Under the pieces are notes generated by a model. That model was not told the origin of the DNA. It saw only the letters and a list, made by a program, of their open reading frames with translations, and did no database searches. From assembly GCF_036785885.1 (NCBI RefSeq), contig NC_092312.1, positions 14,216,001 through 14,280,000 on the forward strand: a stretch of 64,000 nt of DNA. The letters are read 5' to 3'. Shown piece after piece: positions 45,281 through 58,335 of the stretch (its first letter is position 1; each line of letters begins with the position of its first letter). A program made the translations under genes and the position numbers. The DNA comes from Coffea arabica (taxonomy: Eukaryota > Streptophyta > Magnoliopsida > Gentianales > Rubiaceae).

Positions 45281-47989
45281 TGCAAAGGAAATTTGGGAAG
45301 ATTATTATTATTATTGGCTCAAATCCTCTCCTTTCTCTTTTCCCCTTACCTCTCCCCTCTTTCCCTTGTAGGCTTTGAGTCTCCCTTTGTGGGGGTTTTT
45401 TGGTCCCCTTGTCTTTTTAGCAAGAAAATGCCAACGTTAATTGACCCACAGCTGGGAGTGTTTGGTTATAAAATCTTGCATTTCAGGACCATGTTGTAGT
45501 TTTGCCAAACTTAAAGGTCTAACTTGCTTAATCCATTAATAGGGTGTTTAATAGATACTCGTTAAAAAAAGTTTTGGTGGTTTTTTTTTTTTGTGGGTGG
45601 TGTCGTCAATTTGTTCTTCTGGGCTGTTGATTATTAATGTGGAATTTGTACATTAATGGTCATGAGCTGTTTTGTGGATTTTTATGGACTTCTGCTGATG
45701 TGGGGTTTTGTTATCTTGATGATCATGCGTTTGTATAAGTAGAAAAGAGATGAGAGTTTATGCTAATGTACAGGTCTCTTCTTTTGTTTTGTGGTCGATC
45801 CTATCTTTTTTGGTATCCGAATATGGCTATTGCTATTTGCATGAATCGGCTTTTGCATGCGTAAACCAAATTATCAAGAGCATGAGAATATTAGCAGATA
45901 GAAATGGGATTTAAAGCAACAAATATTGATATTGGAGCTTGAAGATGATTAATTCTCTCTAATTGCAGGATTGATGAAGAATTACATAGAATTAGCAATA
46001 TAAGTCATGTGAACGCCATATGCACGATATTTTGCAAATAGTACTAGTTCGATCCCTTATCTTTAATTAGGTTCAAACTAATGTGGTTCTGATAATATTC
46101 TAAAAAAAGCAAACCAATGTAGGACTATTAACCACATTTCACTTGAAGCTAAATGTGAGAACGGGGAATATTTGCCTTTTTATCCACAAGTTCCATTTGT
46201 TTTCTTACCAAGGTAGGACAATTAGCTGCATTTTACCACATTCGTCTCACCTATTAGATGCAACAAAGACATGACATGATGCAAGTGCATTTCAGATGAC
46301 TTTCATTCTTAGATCAAGGATAGCGAGGAGCGAACTAGCTGTTATTGTCTTAGCATCTCGACCAAACTTCTACTTCTACTGTTGACGACTAATATGCTTA
46401 ACAATAATTAGTTGGTTGGCAAGTCAAATTAATGAGTTAATTGGTAAGTGAGTTGTCTCGAATTTCCTCTGTATATTCCAATGAATTTATTCTTGAATGA
46501 TGTACTCAACTATAAATGAGTTTTGTATGCATCAAGATGATTAAGAAAGAGTATAAATGAATCAATGAATTATCCTTGACTCCAAGTGCTTCTTTTTACT
46601 TCTTAGCTTAATACCCAACATCTACATACCCTTATTCCTCCAATTTACTGCGAGGCCAAGAACCAAAAGGTTCTTGAAAGTCTCGCATAGAGTAAGGAAA
46701 AATAAAAAGGACTAATGCATGGCCCTTTCAGATAACTAAGACTCTGAGATCAAGAGATAGCGAGGAGCAAGAAGCCAAATGGGGAGGTTGTCATTGTCAA
46801 GGTATGATTTGTATACGCATGTATGTTTCTAAAGGAAGTGCATTTCTATGCATACGCAAAGGTTTTAACCTTTTTTTTTTTTTGCATTCATGCATGAATA
46901 CAAATAAACATTTGATTCTGGTCTATAACTCTATACGTTTATGCAAGAGGGTGAAAAGTTAGGACCATTTAATGCTTACTTATTATTATCATTTATTATT
47001 ATCATTTTGTATTCAGATACAAATTATTATATGAATGTACTTACATTTATCATTTTCTCTGCATGTAGAAACATATTCTATTAAATCCGCTTCTTTAACA
47101 TAGTAACATTTGGGGCTCTGGCAACTAGTGCCTTTCAAACGTTATGTAACTTCATTTTACATTGATTGATAGTATGATAAAACAATAAATTTTGTTTATT
47201 GAAGTGCACCATCTCCTCCCTGATCACAATAACTTTGTGTACATTTGAGTACGAAATTTTTATGGTTTCCTCTTCCAAATTGCAAATTTTGGGAAGCACG
47301 AAAGCCCATATGCTTACTACATCTATTGCAATGATGAGGAAATTCGATCAACTTTCACCCACCCTAGAGAAGTCGTCAAACCAATGCATATTATTTGTGC
47401 GTTAAGAGTCCATATGCTTCTTGGGTTACATACTGCAAAACTAGGAGCCTGAATGTTGTTGGATGAAGGGATGTTTCAACTGTGTTCATTTCGTGCTTAT
47501 CTCAAAATGGGGAGTATTTGTCTTGTATCCGAAAGCTTCATTAGTTCATCTGCTCCAACGTTCTGCCGTTCATGACTCAGCTTTTAGGGTGCAGCATAGA
47601 CCTATAACCATTCCAAATGTCTAAGATTCATTGACAATCTTCACCAACTTTTATATTCACTAATTCCTCAAATTCACTTAGAGACCAAGAGCTAAGAGAT
47701 TCTTTGCAAGTCTCATGACATAGACAGTAAGGAAATTTAAAAAGGGAATGCAATGTTAAATTTACATGACTCTATTCTTAGATCAAGGGATAGCAAGGAA
47801 AGAGCTAGCTATAATTGTTAATTCCTTTATAGACAGAGTCTGTTTTTCATGTCAAGCCAAATGGAGAAATTGTATATGTATCTATATTTTGTATATGTAT
47901 CTATGTTATGCAAAGGAGGGGTACTTTTTCGACAAGCACACAAAGGTTTTACTTTCGTGAAAAATAAAATGTTGCCTTTGTGAAACACA

Positions 47990-47992
<3 letters not shown>

Positions 47993-48031
<39 letters not shown>
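47993..48031. repeat. (AT)n microsatellite
   Basis: About 19 AT/TA repeats in a row. Confidence 0.9.
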
Positions 48032-48033
<2 letters not shown>

Positions 48034-48759
48034 CAGTCCGTGGTGTATAGATAGCTCCTCAAACTTATATGAGAAGATGAAAAAAAATTAAAGGACCCTT
48101 TAATGAATTATCTATGATGGTTCCAAGTTCCAACACACAAATAGCCATATAATTGCATTCACTCACATTTATTATTTTCTTTACAATTAACTTATGCAAC
48201 TTAACATCACTTTTTCAAAATATTAACATTTGGGGCTTTTATTAAATAAGGGTCCTTTGAATTGAGGTATTTGGATGTATTTGGTTTAAAAAATCCTCCA
48301 CCCAAATTCACTCCCTCGTTTGGATGACTCGCAAAAGAATTGGATTTGAAATCCATAAATTTGTTAGAGGAATTTGTAAGTTTACAAATACCAACAAGAA
48401 GATCAAGATGCAAAAGAAGTCAGAAAAAGGAGAATTACGAAATTCAACAATTTAACCTCTGAAGCTTTAGTTTTTCTAATTTCACACTAATTTTTTTAAC
48501 CTTAAGTTCTAGTTATCACATTATGATCACCAACGACCAAATAGCGTAATTGAATTAATATGGATTTCATGTGAATTCATATGAAAAAAAAATATATTGA
48601 AACCCATCGATCCAAACAAATCCTAAGTGTCTTTGAAACATGATGTATAATCCTTTATTACATTGGCGGTTTGATAAAGCAATATTAAATTTTCTCTTTC
48701 ACTAACGTCTGAGGCAGAATCTAAAGATTCAGAACCTAATGATCTAAAATTTGTTAAAA

Positions 48760-49700
48760 CAAATCCTTCTATCAGTTGTTCCCATAATGGTCCTTCAGAG
48801 GCAACCAACATGGCAAATCCTTATTATGGGTATACACCAACAGCAGCGTCTCCAATTTAAAGTCGAAAGGTTCCTTGGTTGCCCATGGACTTGTTCCAAA
48901 GAAAGTTGCCCAAGTCTCCAGCAGCAGCTGTTCATAAAACCTTTAACTTAGTAGGAGCATCAATTTCAGAAGAAAAGTTCGTGGGTAGTAGAGAATTAAT
49001 GTTGGAAATTTTTTGTAAAACCAAGCTTTATTATTTTGCTTATTTAGTGTATATGTCAAAGAATAAATTGGTAGAACAGGAGTTTGCCATGTGATCCATT
49101 TGGACTCCTCATTCAGATAAGTTGCATGCCGTGCATCTTTTTATGTGTCAAATTATACGTGCTTCCACCGTGCAATTTTAGTTCTACAGAAGAGCATCTG
49201 AATTCACTAGGAGACATTATGTACTTCAACTGAAGTCCCTTCATTTGGATAAAAGCTCTTGAACATATGGTTCAAAAATCAAAAGTGAACTCTAGAACAG
49301 GGAAGCTTCCTATATTAGAATCTGGAGGTGTAACAATTTCAAAATTGGCAAGGCAGTAGGGGTTAAAATGCCCCAAGACAATTCAAATCACAATCTTCCA
49401 GCAAAATTTGGATTCCCTTCAGTTCCAGCATTTAACATGGAAACTAATAACTCCGTTTCAACATCATCTTAGTCTGGTAAAATCTACTAGTGCTGAATCT
49501 TCATTGCCAACAACTGCATTACTCGGTGCAGATACTGAGCTTTCTCTTTCTTTGCCTGCCAAAGCAGTTGTTGTCCAATGCCAGTTAACTGTGACGTTGA
49601 AGTATCCATTTATCTTGTAGTGCCAATTGACAAGTCCCTTCCCAACTCAGTTCCAGAGGACAAGAAGGACGAAATGATTCTAAAGCTGGTTCCAAGGGTT
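48760..49700 (+). pseudogene. Broken coding-like stretch of unknown family
   Basis: Two blocks have protein-like composition. In 48790-49000: ATNMANPYYGYTPTAA, then after a stop VPWLPMDLFQRKLPKSPAAA. In 49380-49690: NLPAKFGFPSVPAFNMET, a stop, then (another frame) LPTTALLGADTELSLSLPAK, and later VPEDKKDEMILKLVPRV. Frames change and stops intervene, so it is not translated as one protein. The Ser/Pro/Asn-rich style suggests the disordered part of a plant regulatory protein, but I do not recognise it. Confidence 0.4.
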
Positions 49701-49940
49701 GCCGGAACCTCAAAATCAGCTTCTGATAACAACCAATATTCGGTACATTTGAGAACAAAATTTTCTATGTTTCCTCTTCCAAACTCCAAAATTTGGAAGC
49801 ATAAAAGTGCATATGGTTACTGTATTATAAAGACAAGGAGATTCCAAGAACTTCTTTGCCCACCCTAGAGAAGAGTCCAAGATAAAATTATTGCCAAACC
49901 ATTACATATTTATTTGTTGGTTAGAGTTCGTTTAATTGTT

Positions 49941-50413
49941 GGGCAAATTCCACTTTACCCCCCTGTGGTTTAGCATTTTTCCACATAACCCCCCTATGGT
50001 TTCAAAAGCTATACATAACCCCCTTATGATTTGGATTAAAGTGTCAAAGTAACGGAAGTAGTCACTCGTAACGGCGTCACCTAAAATGTCAAAAATACCC
50101 TTATGTAAGGTTGAAATTTATGTATTAACCAATGGGGGTTATGTGTATATTTTGAAAATCATAAGGGGGTTATATGGTAAAGTATTAAACCATAAGGGGG
50201 TTATATGGTAAAATATAAAAATCATAGGGGGTTAATGTGTCATGTATTTATAAGGGTAATTTCGACATTTTTAGAAGTTCCGTTACGAGTGACTATTTCC
50301 GTTACTTTGACACTTTAATCCAAACCATGAGGGGGTTATGTATAGCTTTTGAAACCATAGTGGGGTTATGTAAAAAAAGGGTAAACCACAGGGGGGTAAA
50401 ATGTAATTTACCC
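49941..50413. mobile_element. Foldback MITE with exact 9-bp TSD, 473 bp
   Basis: Ends GGGCAAATT and, inverted, GGGTAAATT. The arms are nearly identical for about 130 bp, including CCCCCCTGTGGTTTA, GGTTTCAAAAGCTATACATA and GTAACGGAA. Flanks are TTAATTGTT at 49932-49940 and 50414-50422, an exact match. Mutator-type foldback; no coding capacity. Confidence 0.9.
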
Positions 50414-50422
50414 TTAATTGTT

Positions 50423-52310
50423 TGGTTTACACACTGCAAAACTAAGAAGCTAGAGGTTGTAAATTAATGTATGCTTCAACTGTGCTGATTCCGTGCATAC
50501 TATGTTTTGAATTTAGACTTGTATGTCAAACTGAAACTTGAAGATTTCTTTTCATGGGAAGATATCCAAGCTATCTCTCAGCCCCTCTATATAGCTCAAG
50601 GTCTCTAAATCTAGAACCTCAGGCATCTACCTTAGAAGTAAGTTTTCAAGTTGTTGATCCAAGACGATTTTTGGGGATGGCTGTATGCGACTTTTCATTG
50701 TGACGATAGCTCTCAAAAAATGCAAATAGAGGTTCAAGTGCAGAAGATGATATTCTAGCTAGTGGTTACATGAATCCCAACCTTGTGTATGCCAGTGTTT
50801 TGATTTTGAGAATGTATTGTGAAAATTATGTAATGAGTAAGTTACATGAATGCTAAACCTACAATATTAAATTTGCATCAAATTTAGGCATGCTTAGCCC
50901 TTGTTCAAAGGACTGTTGATTTTTTTTTTTTTTTTTTTTTGTGTGTTCAAGGGGAGACACTCCATAGCGACCCATTTTTTTAACTAGTTCTTTTTGTTGT
51001 GTTCTTTCATGGAGTGTTCAACTTTCATTGTTGAACAAATGCTATTTGTGACATTAATTGGAGAAAGTATCCCAAAATGCATGGCAGGAATTTAATTTAA
51101 TTTTTTTTTAAAAAAAAAGAAGAAATAATTAGAAGTGTTTTGGATATTCTTGTGGATTGGATTCCAGAACCTTTCTTCCCTGCTCCTTTTCCATGGAGCA
51201 CAATGCCCTGAGTCTGTTTTTGATATGATTACTTTACAAAAGAAGAAACAAGCAACCAAAAAAACTTTATAAACACTTGAGGATTTGCTTATCACTGTTC
51301 CTTTCCATGTTCAGTTGGCTTCCTTTTGTAGCTTGATTATTGAGGTACTTCTTGATGAAAATGACTTGTAAAATTCTTAGACCAACTGACCACAGCATTC
51401 TTGTGCCTCTGCAGTGCAAATGTTTTCCAGGCGAAAATATAGGTTCTGTTCGTTTTTCTATATGATGTCAACATTTTAGAGTTCGCACATACCACACAAT
51501 CCAAATGTCTTGTATTACGATCTGCCACTTCTATTGATTTCAAATTTCTATATATCTGTGTCATATTTGTTTGAGGCATTTTCTATTATTCATGCATATA
51601 TATATTAAATGAAATGATTTTTTCTATCAAAAGAAAAAAGTGAACAAGGGAAGGAAGATGAAGCCTATAGTGATGTAATCTAAGTCACTTCATTGAAAAT
51701 TCAGGCAAGAATCTTATTAGTGACCAACATATAAGCAAGCATAAAGAAATTAGGGAAAAGATAGACGAATCAACCAGTCTTCTCGACCGGTAAAAATAGT
51801 TGGATTGTTTGGCGATATTAGAATATGACAAATGGACTAAAGCCTGTGCCCAATTGCGGAGTCCAACACCAAGAGCCAGTTTTGCTTGCGTAATAAGAAG
51901 TTTTGATCATATTTACGTTTTGCATTGTCATGATAAGGGACTGGAACCAATACAGATTGTTAGTATCATTATTTCTGTTTAAACATCGAGAGCTCATCTG
52001 CCCTGGAATCTTTGAAACTTTTACTGTCTCGGGAAAAGAAAAGAAAACAAACCCAAAGGCATTCTACATTAAAAGCAAATGACCTGAGATGTAAGCTTTC
52101 ATTCTCCTTTGACAACACAGTTCTACAAAATTTGCGAGTTCCGCTGATAACAAAAGCTTTTAGACTACAATCGTAACCTGAATCTCTCTATCCATGGGTG
52201 CTAACAAGCAGCTTTACATGTAATATCCCAGATGAGTAGTTCCTATGGAGCCTGTATCCTGAACCAACTAGCAACATTTGAATCCCTGTATCTAATAATT
52301 TCATTGTTTT
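50423..52310. other. Intergenic, with F-box-derived debris
   Basis: Between the MITE and the SEC61 3' end. Segment 51345-51510 repeats the insert seen in both F-box pseudogenes (AAAATTCTTAGACCAACTG, TTCTTGTGCCTCT). A possible kelch-like scrap lies at 51830-51930 (PTPRASFACVIRSFDHIYV). Poly-T tract near 50920. The last 100-200 bp should be the SEC61 3' UTR. Confidence 0.5.
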
Positions 52311-52317
52311 TCCCCTC

Positions 52318-55270
52318 TTAGAATCCAAAGAAGCCCAGCTCACTGGCTTTCTCCTTCTCAAAAGTCTCAAAGTACTGATAAATAATAGTAACTGCAAGAA
52401 GAATTCCAGTCCCTGAACCAATAGCTCCCATTAAGTCTGCCAAAACTGTTAATGCACCAATGCACATTCCACCAAAGGCAGCTGCAGTAGGTATATAACG
52501 GTTCAGTTCCTTCTGCAAATTGGAATCGCGATGTCCAGGCATCACCATTTGTTGCTCCTGCAAAAGCATTGACAAAATCAAATATTATCCTCCACGGCTG
52601 TGCACCAATGAGTAAGCTCAAAGTCTTATGGTTAAATCAACAAGTTGGGCATGCGCAAAAGCTATGCCAGATAAAATGCAACTGCTTAAAGAACTTTCAG
52701 CAACAAAACAAATCAGAGAGAACTAAAACAAAGCATAAAAGTTCTGTTTATTCTGAATGAGTAATAGCAGGGCACCCTGAAACAAAGTCCCAATTCTTTT
52801 GTGTTATGGGTACAATGAATAAGGACAATTACAATATCCATATCTTATGCATTAATCACAGTCCGCATAGTCAAGGACATGTTTCAAGGCCAAACAGCAA
52901 TGAAACAAGGGCATTGTACCAGAGCCAATAAACTACTAATTCTTCATAAAGAACCAAAAATTGTTGCCCAAAACAAATCTAATCTATTTTAAATATCTTG
53001 AATACTATTAATTACAACAAAAAATCTAAGAGTCAGATCAGTCATACCTTTAGCTGCTTGGCAACATCTTTAGCTGAAGATCCAGATACTTCAATCCAAG
53101 TTTTCGAGAATAGTGCACAGGCACTGAGCATGAAGATTATATAAAAGACCGCATGGAAGGGATGTGCTAGCATGTCCGCCAGACTGACATAAATGATAAC
53201 AAAATCAAGAAAAAAGATTCAGCTCCCAAACATAAGGATTAAAAAATTAGTGTGAAAATATTCAGATGTTTTCATGTATTTTTCCATGTCCATCAGCAGA
53301 GCAAGGGGATGGAAAATTAAACTTTCTCAGGAAGTAAAGAACTTTACCTTGATGGTGCAGTAACATAGTATGCCAGACCACCCACAGGAATGGACTGACC
53401 TGAATATTCAGATTCCTTCCATTTGCCCAACAAACTGACAAAGAAATTTCCACTGTACCTTCGGTACAATAACTGCAGATGAAGAAGATAGTATTGCATT
53501 CTAGCCTCACCTTACGAAAAGACAGAAAATGCTTCAAAGCACCAAAGAAGCATCAAGCTAGATTACCTGGGAGATGAAGTAGAGGTTTGTTACAAGTGCA
53601 GATTGAAGAATGATGGGCATGTTAGAGGTGTAAAAAAGCTTAATCGGATATGAGCCCTGTTGTCCACGGGCATTCTTTGAGCGCACAGGCAAAACCACAC
53701 GGAAACCTTGGAAGTAGATAACTATGAGGAAGATCAAAACTGTAGCAAGAAGATTTGTAACATTTGGCAGATTCTGTCGGTAGAAGGCCTCACGGAGAGC
53801 TCGAACTTTATCTGTCCTTGTTATCAGTAGATGGAACAAAGCAATAACAGCACCTTCAAACTCAGCACCACGCCCGCTATTGATAGTGGTGGGGCTAAAT
53901 GCTTTCCAGATTATATTTTCACTAAAAAGATTAGCAACAACTTAGCACACTGCCTCCAAAAATCATGAATCCTAAACAATTGGAAAGCATTAAAAAGAAT
54001 GACAAGTGAAAAGTGGAATCGGCAACATACCAGATATTGGTTGCTATGAATAAAGAAATCCCAGAGCCAAGACCATAGCCCTTCTGAAGAAGCTCATCTA
54101 AGCATATGACAATGATACCAGCGAAACAAAGCTGAACAATGATAAGAATGGCATTGCCAACCCCAAGTTCACTCACACTGCCATACATCCCTGACAGCAC
54201 ATAAGCAACAGCTTCACCAACTGCAATCAGGATTCCGAGCAGCTTCTGAGCACCATTTCTGCAGATCAACAGAGAACAATTTTACAAAAAAAAAAAAAAG
54301 AAAATAGCAAAAATAAAGGAAGGAATCCAGTAAAACTTGAAGTTAAGGAAATTAGGAGGAAAAGAAGGTTTAAAAAAAAAGGCTCTGAAGGAAAAGCGTG
54401 AATTCTGGTCAATTCAAAACAGTAAATCCAGTGGCTGTTCAAAAATAAAAAGTATTGACACAGAGCTTGTATGAATAAGCTCAGGCAACAATTGACATTT
54501 ATATTTTCAAAGAGAACAAATACCAAGATAAAGAAATTAAACTTGAGGCTTCAGAGTGGACATAATATTGTCACAGCTAAATCCCCATTTAACTCATATA
54601 CAGTTATAATGTGTGTGTGCGCGCATATTTGCATGTATGTTCGTATAGTGGTAATATAATCAACTTTTGGAAATAATACGTATTGCATAAAAAATTCTAA
54701 AATCATGACATCCACCAATTGTTCCTCCAAACAATGATCCTGCTTAAGAAAAAAATTGTGTACATAAAGATACCTAAAATCAAGAGAACAACAAAGAAAA
54801 AGGACCAAGTTCTTACGGATAATATCAACTATTCAAGGTGCTAAAATAAGTTAACAAATGCAAGAAAGGTTGTGCCACAAATCCAGAACTGTTCACAATC
54901 CTACCATGGGAGAAGAATCGACTTACAAAAGCGCTCGATCCTCGCGGACATTGTTGTCAACCTCAATGATTTTTGATCCAGCTAACAATTGCATGACCAG
55001 TCCTGACGTTACAATAGGTGTAATTCCCAGCTCCATGACAGTACCACGATTAGAGGCAAGAATGACACGCATCCAATAGAAAGGATCCGCCCCAGTTGTA
55101 GAATGGATGCCATAAAGAGGGAGTTGACTGCAGACGAGAAAGATAAAAAGGGAGATGACAGTATATATCACCTTCTCTCTGAAGGGAATCTTCCTGTCAG
55201 CGTTCTGAACTTCTGGTAGAAATGAAAGAAATGGCCTAACCAAATGCAGCACTCTAAATCCTCCACCCAT
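52318..55270 (-). CDS. SEC61A: Sec61 alpha, protein translocation channel subunit
   Basis: Channel-forming subunit of the ER translocon (SecY/Sec61 alpha family), which passes secretory and membrane proteins into or across the ER membrane. Six exons: 54927-55270, 54031-54258, 53567-53921, 53348-53472, 53048-53183 and 52318-52557. They sum to 1428 nt, 475 residues, the canonical plant length, with every junction in phase. Ten membrane spans are expected. Marks: N-terminus [20 protein letters not shown], plug region [29 protein letters not shown], the cytosolic loops with [20 protein letters not shown], and C-terminus [14 protein letters not shown]. No lesion was seen. A 5'-UTR intron appears to separate the ATG (acceptor at about 55305) from a short leader exon near 56610. 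Confidence 0.97.
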
Positions 55271-55299
55271 TTTCCCAAATTAGACCCGATTATCTTTAG

Positions 55300-56700
55300 C
55301 CTGTGCTTAAGATGTAAAAAAACATTCATAAGCCAACTAGAAACATATCTTCACAGCAAAGTGGTATATAGTAATAAAAATTAAGCACCCGTTAACTCGA
55401 CTATGAAAAATGAATATAACAAATTTTGTCAATAGAACAAAGCTGATAGGATTCTAATTCTCATTCATTTTTGAGAGCATTTCAACTGTTAAAAATGAGG
55501 TTTACTATTGAAAAAAGAAAAAAGAAAAGGGCTGGGGATCCTATGTTCTTTTTCACCATGCTTTGATAATGCCTTTCTATCTCCCAGAGCAACATACCAT
55601 CAAAGAATGTTTGCTTTCACATATTACTAACCTGGAAAAAGTTCAATTACCCTTCAATCCTTTATTACAGACACCATTTAACAACTCGACCATACAAAAA
55701 GCACTTTTAATCACTTTTAACAACTCCCCATAATCTCATACATATCTAGAACAAAACCCATTTAATTTCCAACCTGCTCCTATTTTTTCCTGATCCTCTT
55801 CCTTATCCTTTTAACCAAATTCCATTCTTGCTTGGTATTTACAACCCTGTTCAGACATTGCTGTCATTCCTCAAAGAAAATTAGACAAAATGAACAGACT
55901 AATACGTGACAGCAATAACTCTATCAAAAATTTCAAATTAACCCACAACTAATAATTATCACATCACTTATCCATCAGGTTTTTTTAAAAAAATTGCACC
56001 CATTGTGTGTTTTTGTTCTCATTAGTCAAACCTACCGCAGAAATAATGCATAATATGAGATAATCAACTCCTACAGTCCCTCCAAACAGCTTCAAACAAG
56101 GTATTTGACAATGGAAAATCTCCTAAAATCCAGTAGCAAAAACATAAAATTTTCACACAATAAAGTCGAGATAGCAAGTACCTAAACCATAGCAGAACAG
56201 ATATTATGAACCACTTTCCACGGAAATTTATACCCACTAAAAATCACCGTTTTTTCCTGTTCCTAATGTTACCTAAACACAACCATGAGTAAATTCTACA
56301 AGTGCAAACATGGAAAAAGATTAATATTCTTACCATTGGAATTCCAGAAAATTTAAAATCCAGAGATCGTTAGCTAAATGTATATTTTCACTTACATATC
56401 AATCACAAAATGAAAATATAAAATATTCACAATCAGACAGAATAATCAGATCTTACAGATAATTCATCCAAACAATCCATGCAAGTAGCAAAAAAAATCA
56501 AAAATCAAAAGTGAACATTTAAACCTATCTGAGCAATTACTGCACCAAAAAATTTTTTTAAATGCAGCCAATAAAACTAAACAGAAATTCAAAGGAATCA
56601 GAGAGCTTACAGTGGATACACCGGTCTAAATTTCGGTTCGATTGATGGCAGAGAAATTGAAAAAGAAATGACAAAAGAGGAACTGTACATCTATTTTGGG
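55300..56700 (-). promoter_or_regulatory. SEC61A 5'-UTR intron and leader exon
   Basis: Upstream of the ATG the minus strand reads TTAAGCACAG before GCTAAAGATAATCGG, a good acceptor. A donor CACTGTAAGCTC stands near 56608. The intervening 1.3 kb is AT-rich with no coding signal. Leader introns are common in housekeeping secretory genes. Exact transcript start unknown. Confidence 0.6.
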
Positions 56701-56849
56701 GAATTCTTTGGATTTGTAGGGTTTACACAAGAAGTATGTTTGGAAATCGGGTCGGGTGCCCGAAACGCGTCGTACTCGTTCTTGGATCTTATTGGAGGAC
56801 TCTAATAGGAGGACTGCCACGGTGGTTTTATTATACGGGTGCACTCAAT

Positions 56850-58335
56850 AATGCATGTACAATTTAAAAATAATTAAAATGAATTAATTTTATACAAATT
56901 TTTTTTTTTACGTAAATCAAATTGATATGAATTTTTTACTAAAGAACTTTGGTTTATAATGTTTTAGTAATTTGGCATTCAGATTAGTGCAGTTACGAAT
57001 CCATAAAGGTAAAATGTGATTAGATGATGAGGGTAAAAAAAAAAATTTTTTGTAAGAGTGAAGTTGAAAGTTCAAAAAATGACCAAAATTATTTATACCA
57101 ACTGCCACTAGTCTAACTTTTTATATTATATGGATGATTGATTTTGGGATGAGAAGCTGGAGTTTTTTTGTTTTTGAAAATTACAAAAACGGATATTTTC
57201 TTGTGGTACTGTACAATTATTTTGTAATGTTAAATTAGAATAGAACAATTTAAAAAGAGGATATAGGTACCCTTTTTCTTTGTGTCGCATAATGAAATTA
57301 AATTTGTTTTTGTTTGAAGTATAAGATTGAGTCTTGTCGAGGATATTCAATCAAAAATTAATTAAAGGAAGTTTCAAATCATCAGAATATTCAGATTTAA
57401 GGTCAGAGCCAACAGGAGGACAGTTGGAAGTTGATTTTGACCATTTCTACGATAATAAGTAGGACAAGGTCAAAGGGTTTGTTATATTTTTACCATCCTT
57501 CAAAAATTTTCTCGAAATGAAGCAGCAATTTGCATAAACATTTACGAGTAAACTTCTCTTTTAGTTGTTTATCTCAGGGCCAAGAGAGACAACCAAGCAA
57601 CCATGCCAATTGGTCGATGACAAAATTAGTTTATCTCGACAAGTTTCGGAATCCAAATGTCACTTTCATCTGCATTACAACCTGAACACCAATAGATGAA
57701 CATTCCAACTTCAAACTGTACGACTGAAAATTTACACAGCCAAGGAGCAAAACAAATTGAAAACATGACCAACCACCTAGCTTTGAAACTTTACGCCCTC
57801 GCATGTATCCTGGCTTCCTAAACCAAACTTACCAACCTTCTGGTTTGAAATAGAGGTCAATTGGAAATTGCAATTGCCCTCTAGCTGAAGGTAGTATCCA
57901 AGAACCAACCTTCTAAGTAGTTGTGTGCTTGAACGTAAAAAGATAAATGAAATGGGGGAAAACAAGAAATGAAGATTAGTCTAAAGGCTCGTTCATCGTC
58001 GAAACTGTGGCAATAAGAATCAGTATTTTGCAGGAGCAGAGAAACAAAATTATCCACCTTTGATTCTGAACTTCTACAATCAGCTCTACGTTATATGGGA
58101 ATGTAAACAAACTTTTAGGACATTCCCTTTGATATGAACAGGGGTATTTCAACTAATCAGAAAGATGGTATGAGCTAAGCTAGTAGATACGTCATCTAAC
58201 ACTGTCAAATCAATTTGACTTTGCAACCAAGATAATTCCATCTGATAACAAGTTTTATCTTGTAGGCAAGTTCTGTCAGCAGCAAACTTTTAGTGATTAT
58301 AGCAGAAGAAGTATCAATTATGAACAAGCTTGTAT
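56850..58335. other. Intergenic between SEC61A promoter and ERD2 3' end
   Basis: AT-rich. No gene or clear transposon was recognised; the part from about 57550 on likely contains the ERD2 3' UTR. None of the short open frames has a domain. Confidence 0.5.

Larger units (their letters stand above)
45281..49931. other. Decayed F-box duplicates and unassigned coding-like debris
   Basis: Degenerate repeated segments: AGATCAAGG(G)ATAGCGAGGAGC-like words near 46312, 46748 and 47778; GCCAAATGG(A/G)GA at about 46780 and 47856; and F-box 3'-UTR-like words near 47180. This implies several old duplications about 0.5-1 kb apart. An (AT)n array lies at 47993-48031. No intact gene. Confidence 0.5.

Noticed and set aside
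51800-51982. Kelch-repeat gene (PTPRASFACVIRSFDHIYV)
   Set aside because: Only one partial repeat with no flanking repeats; too short to call a gene.
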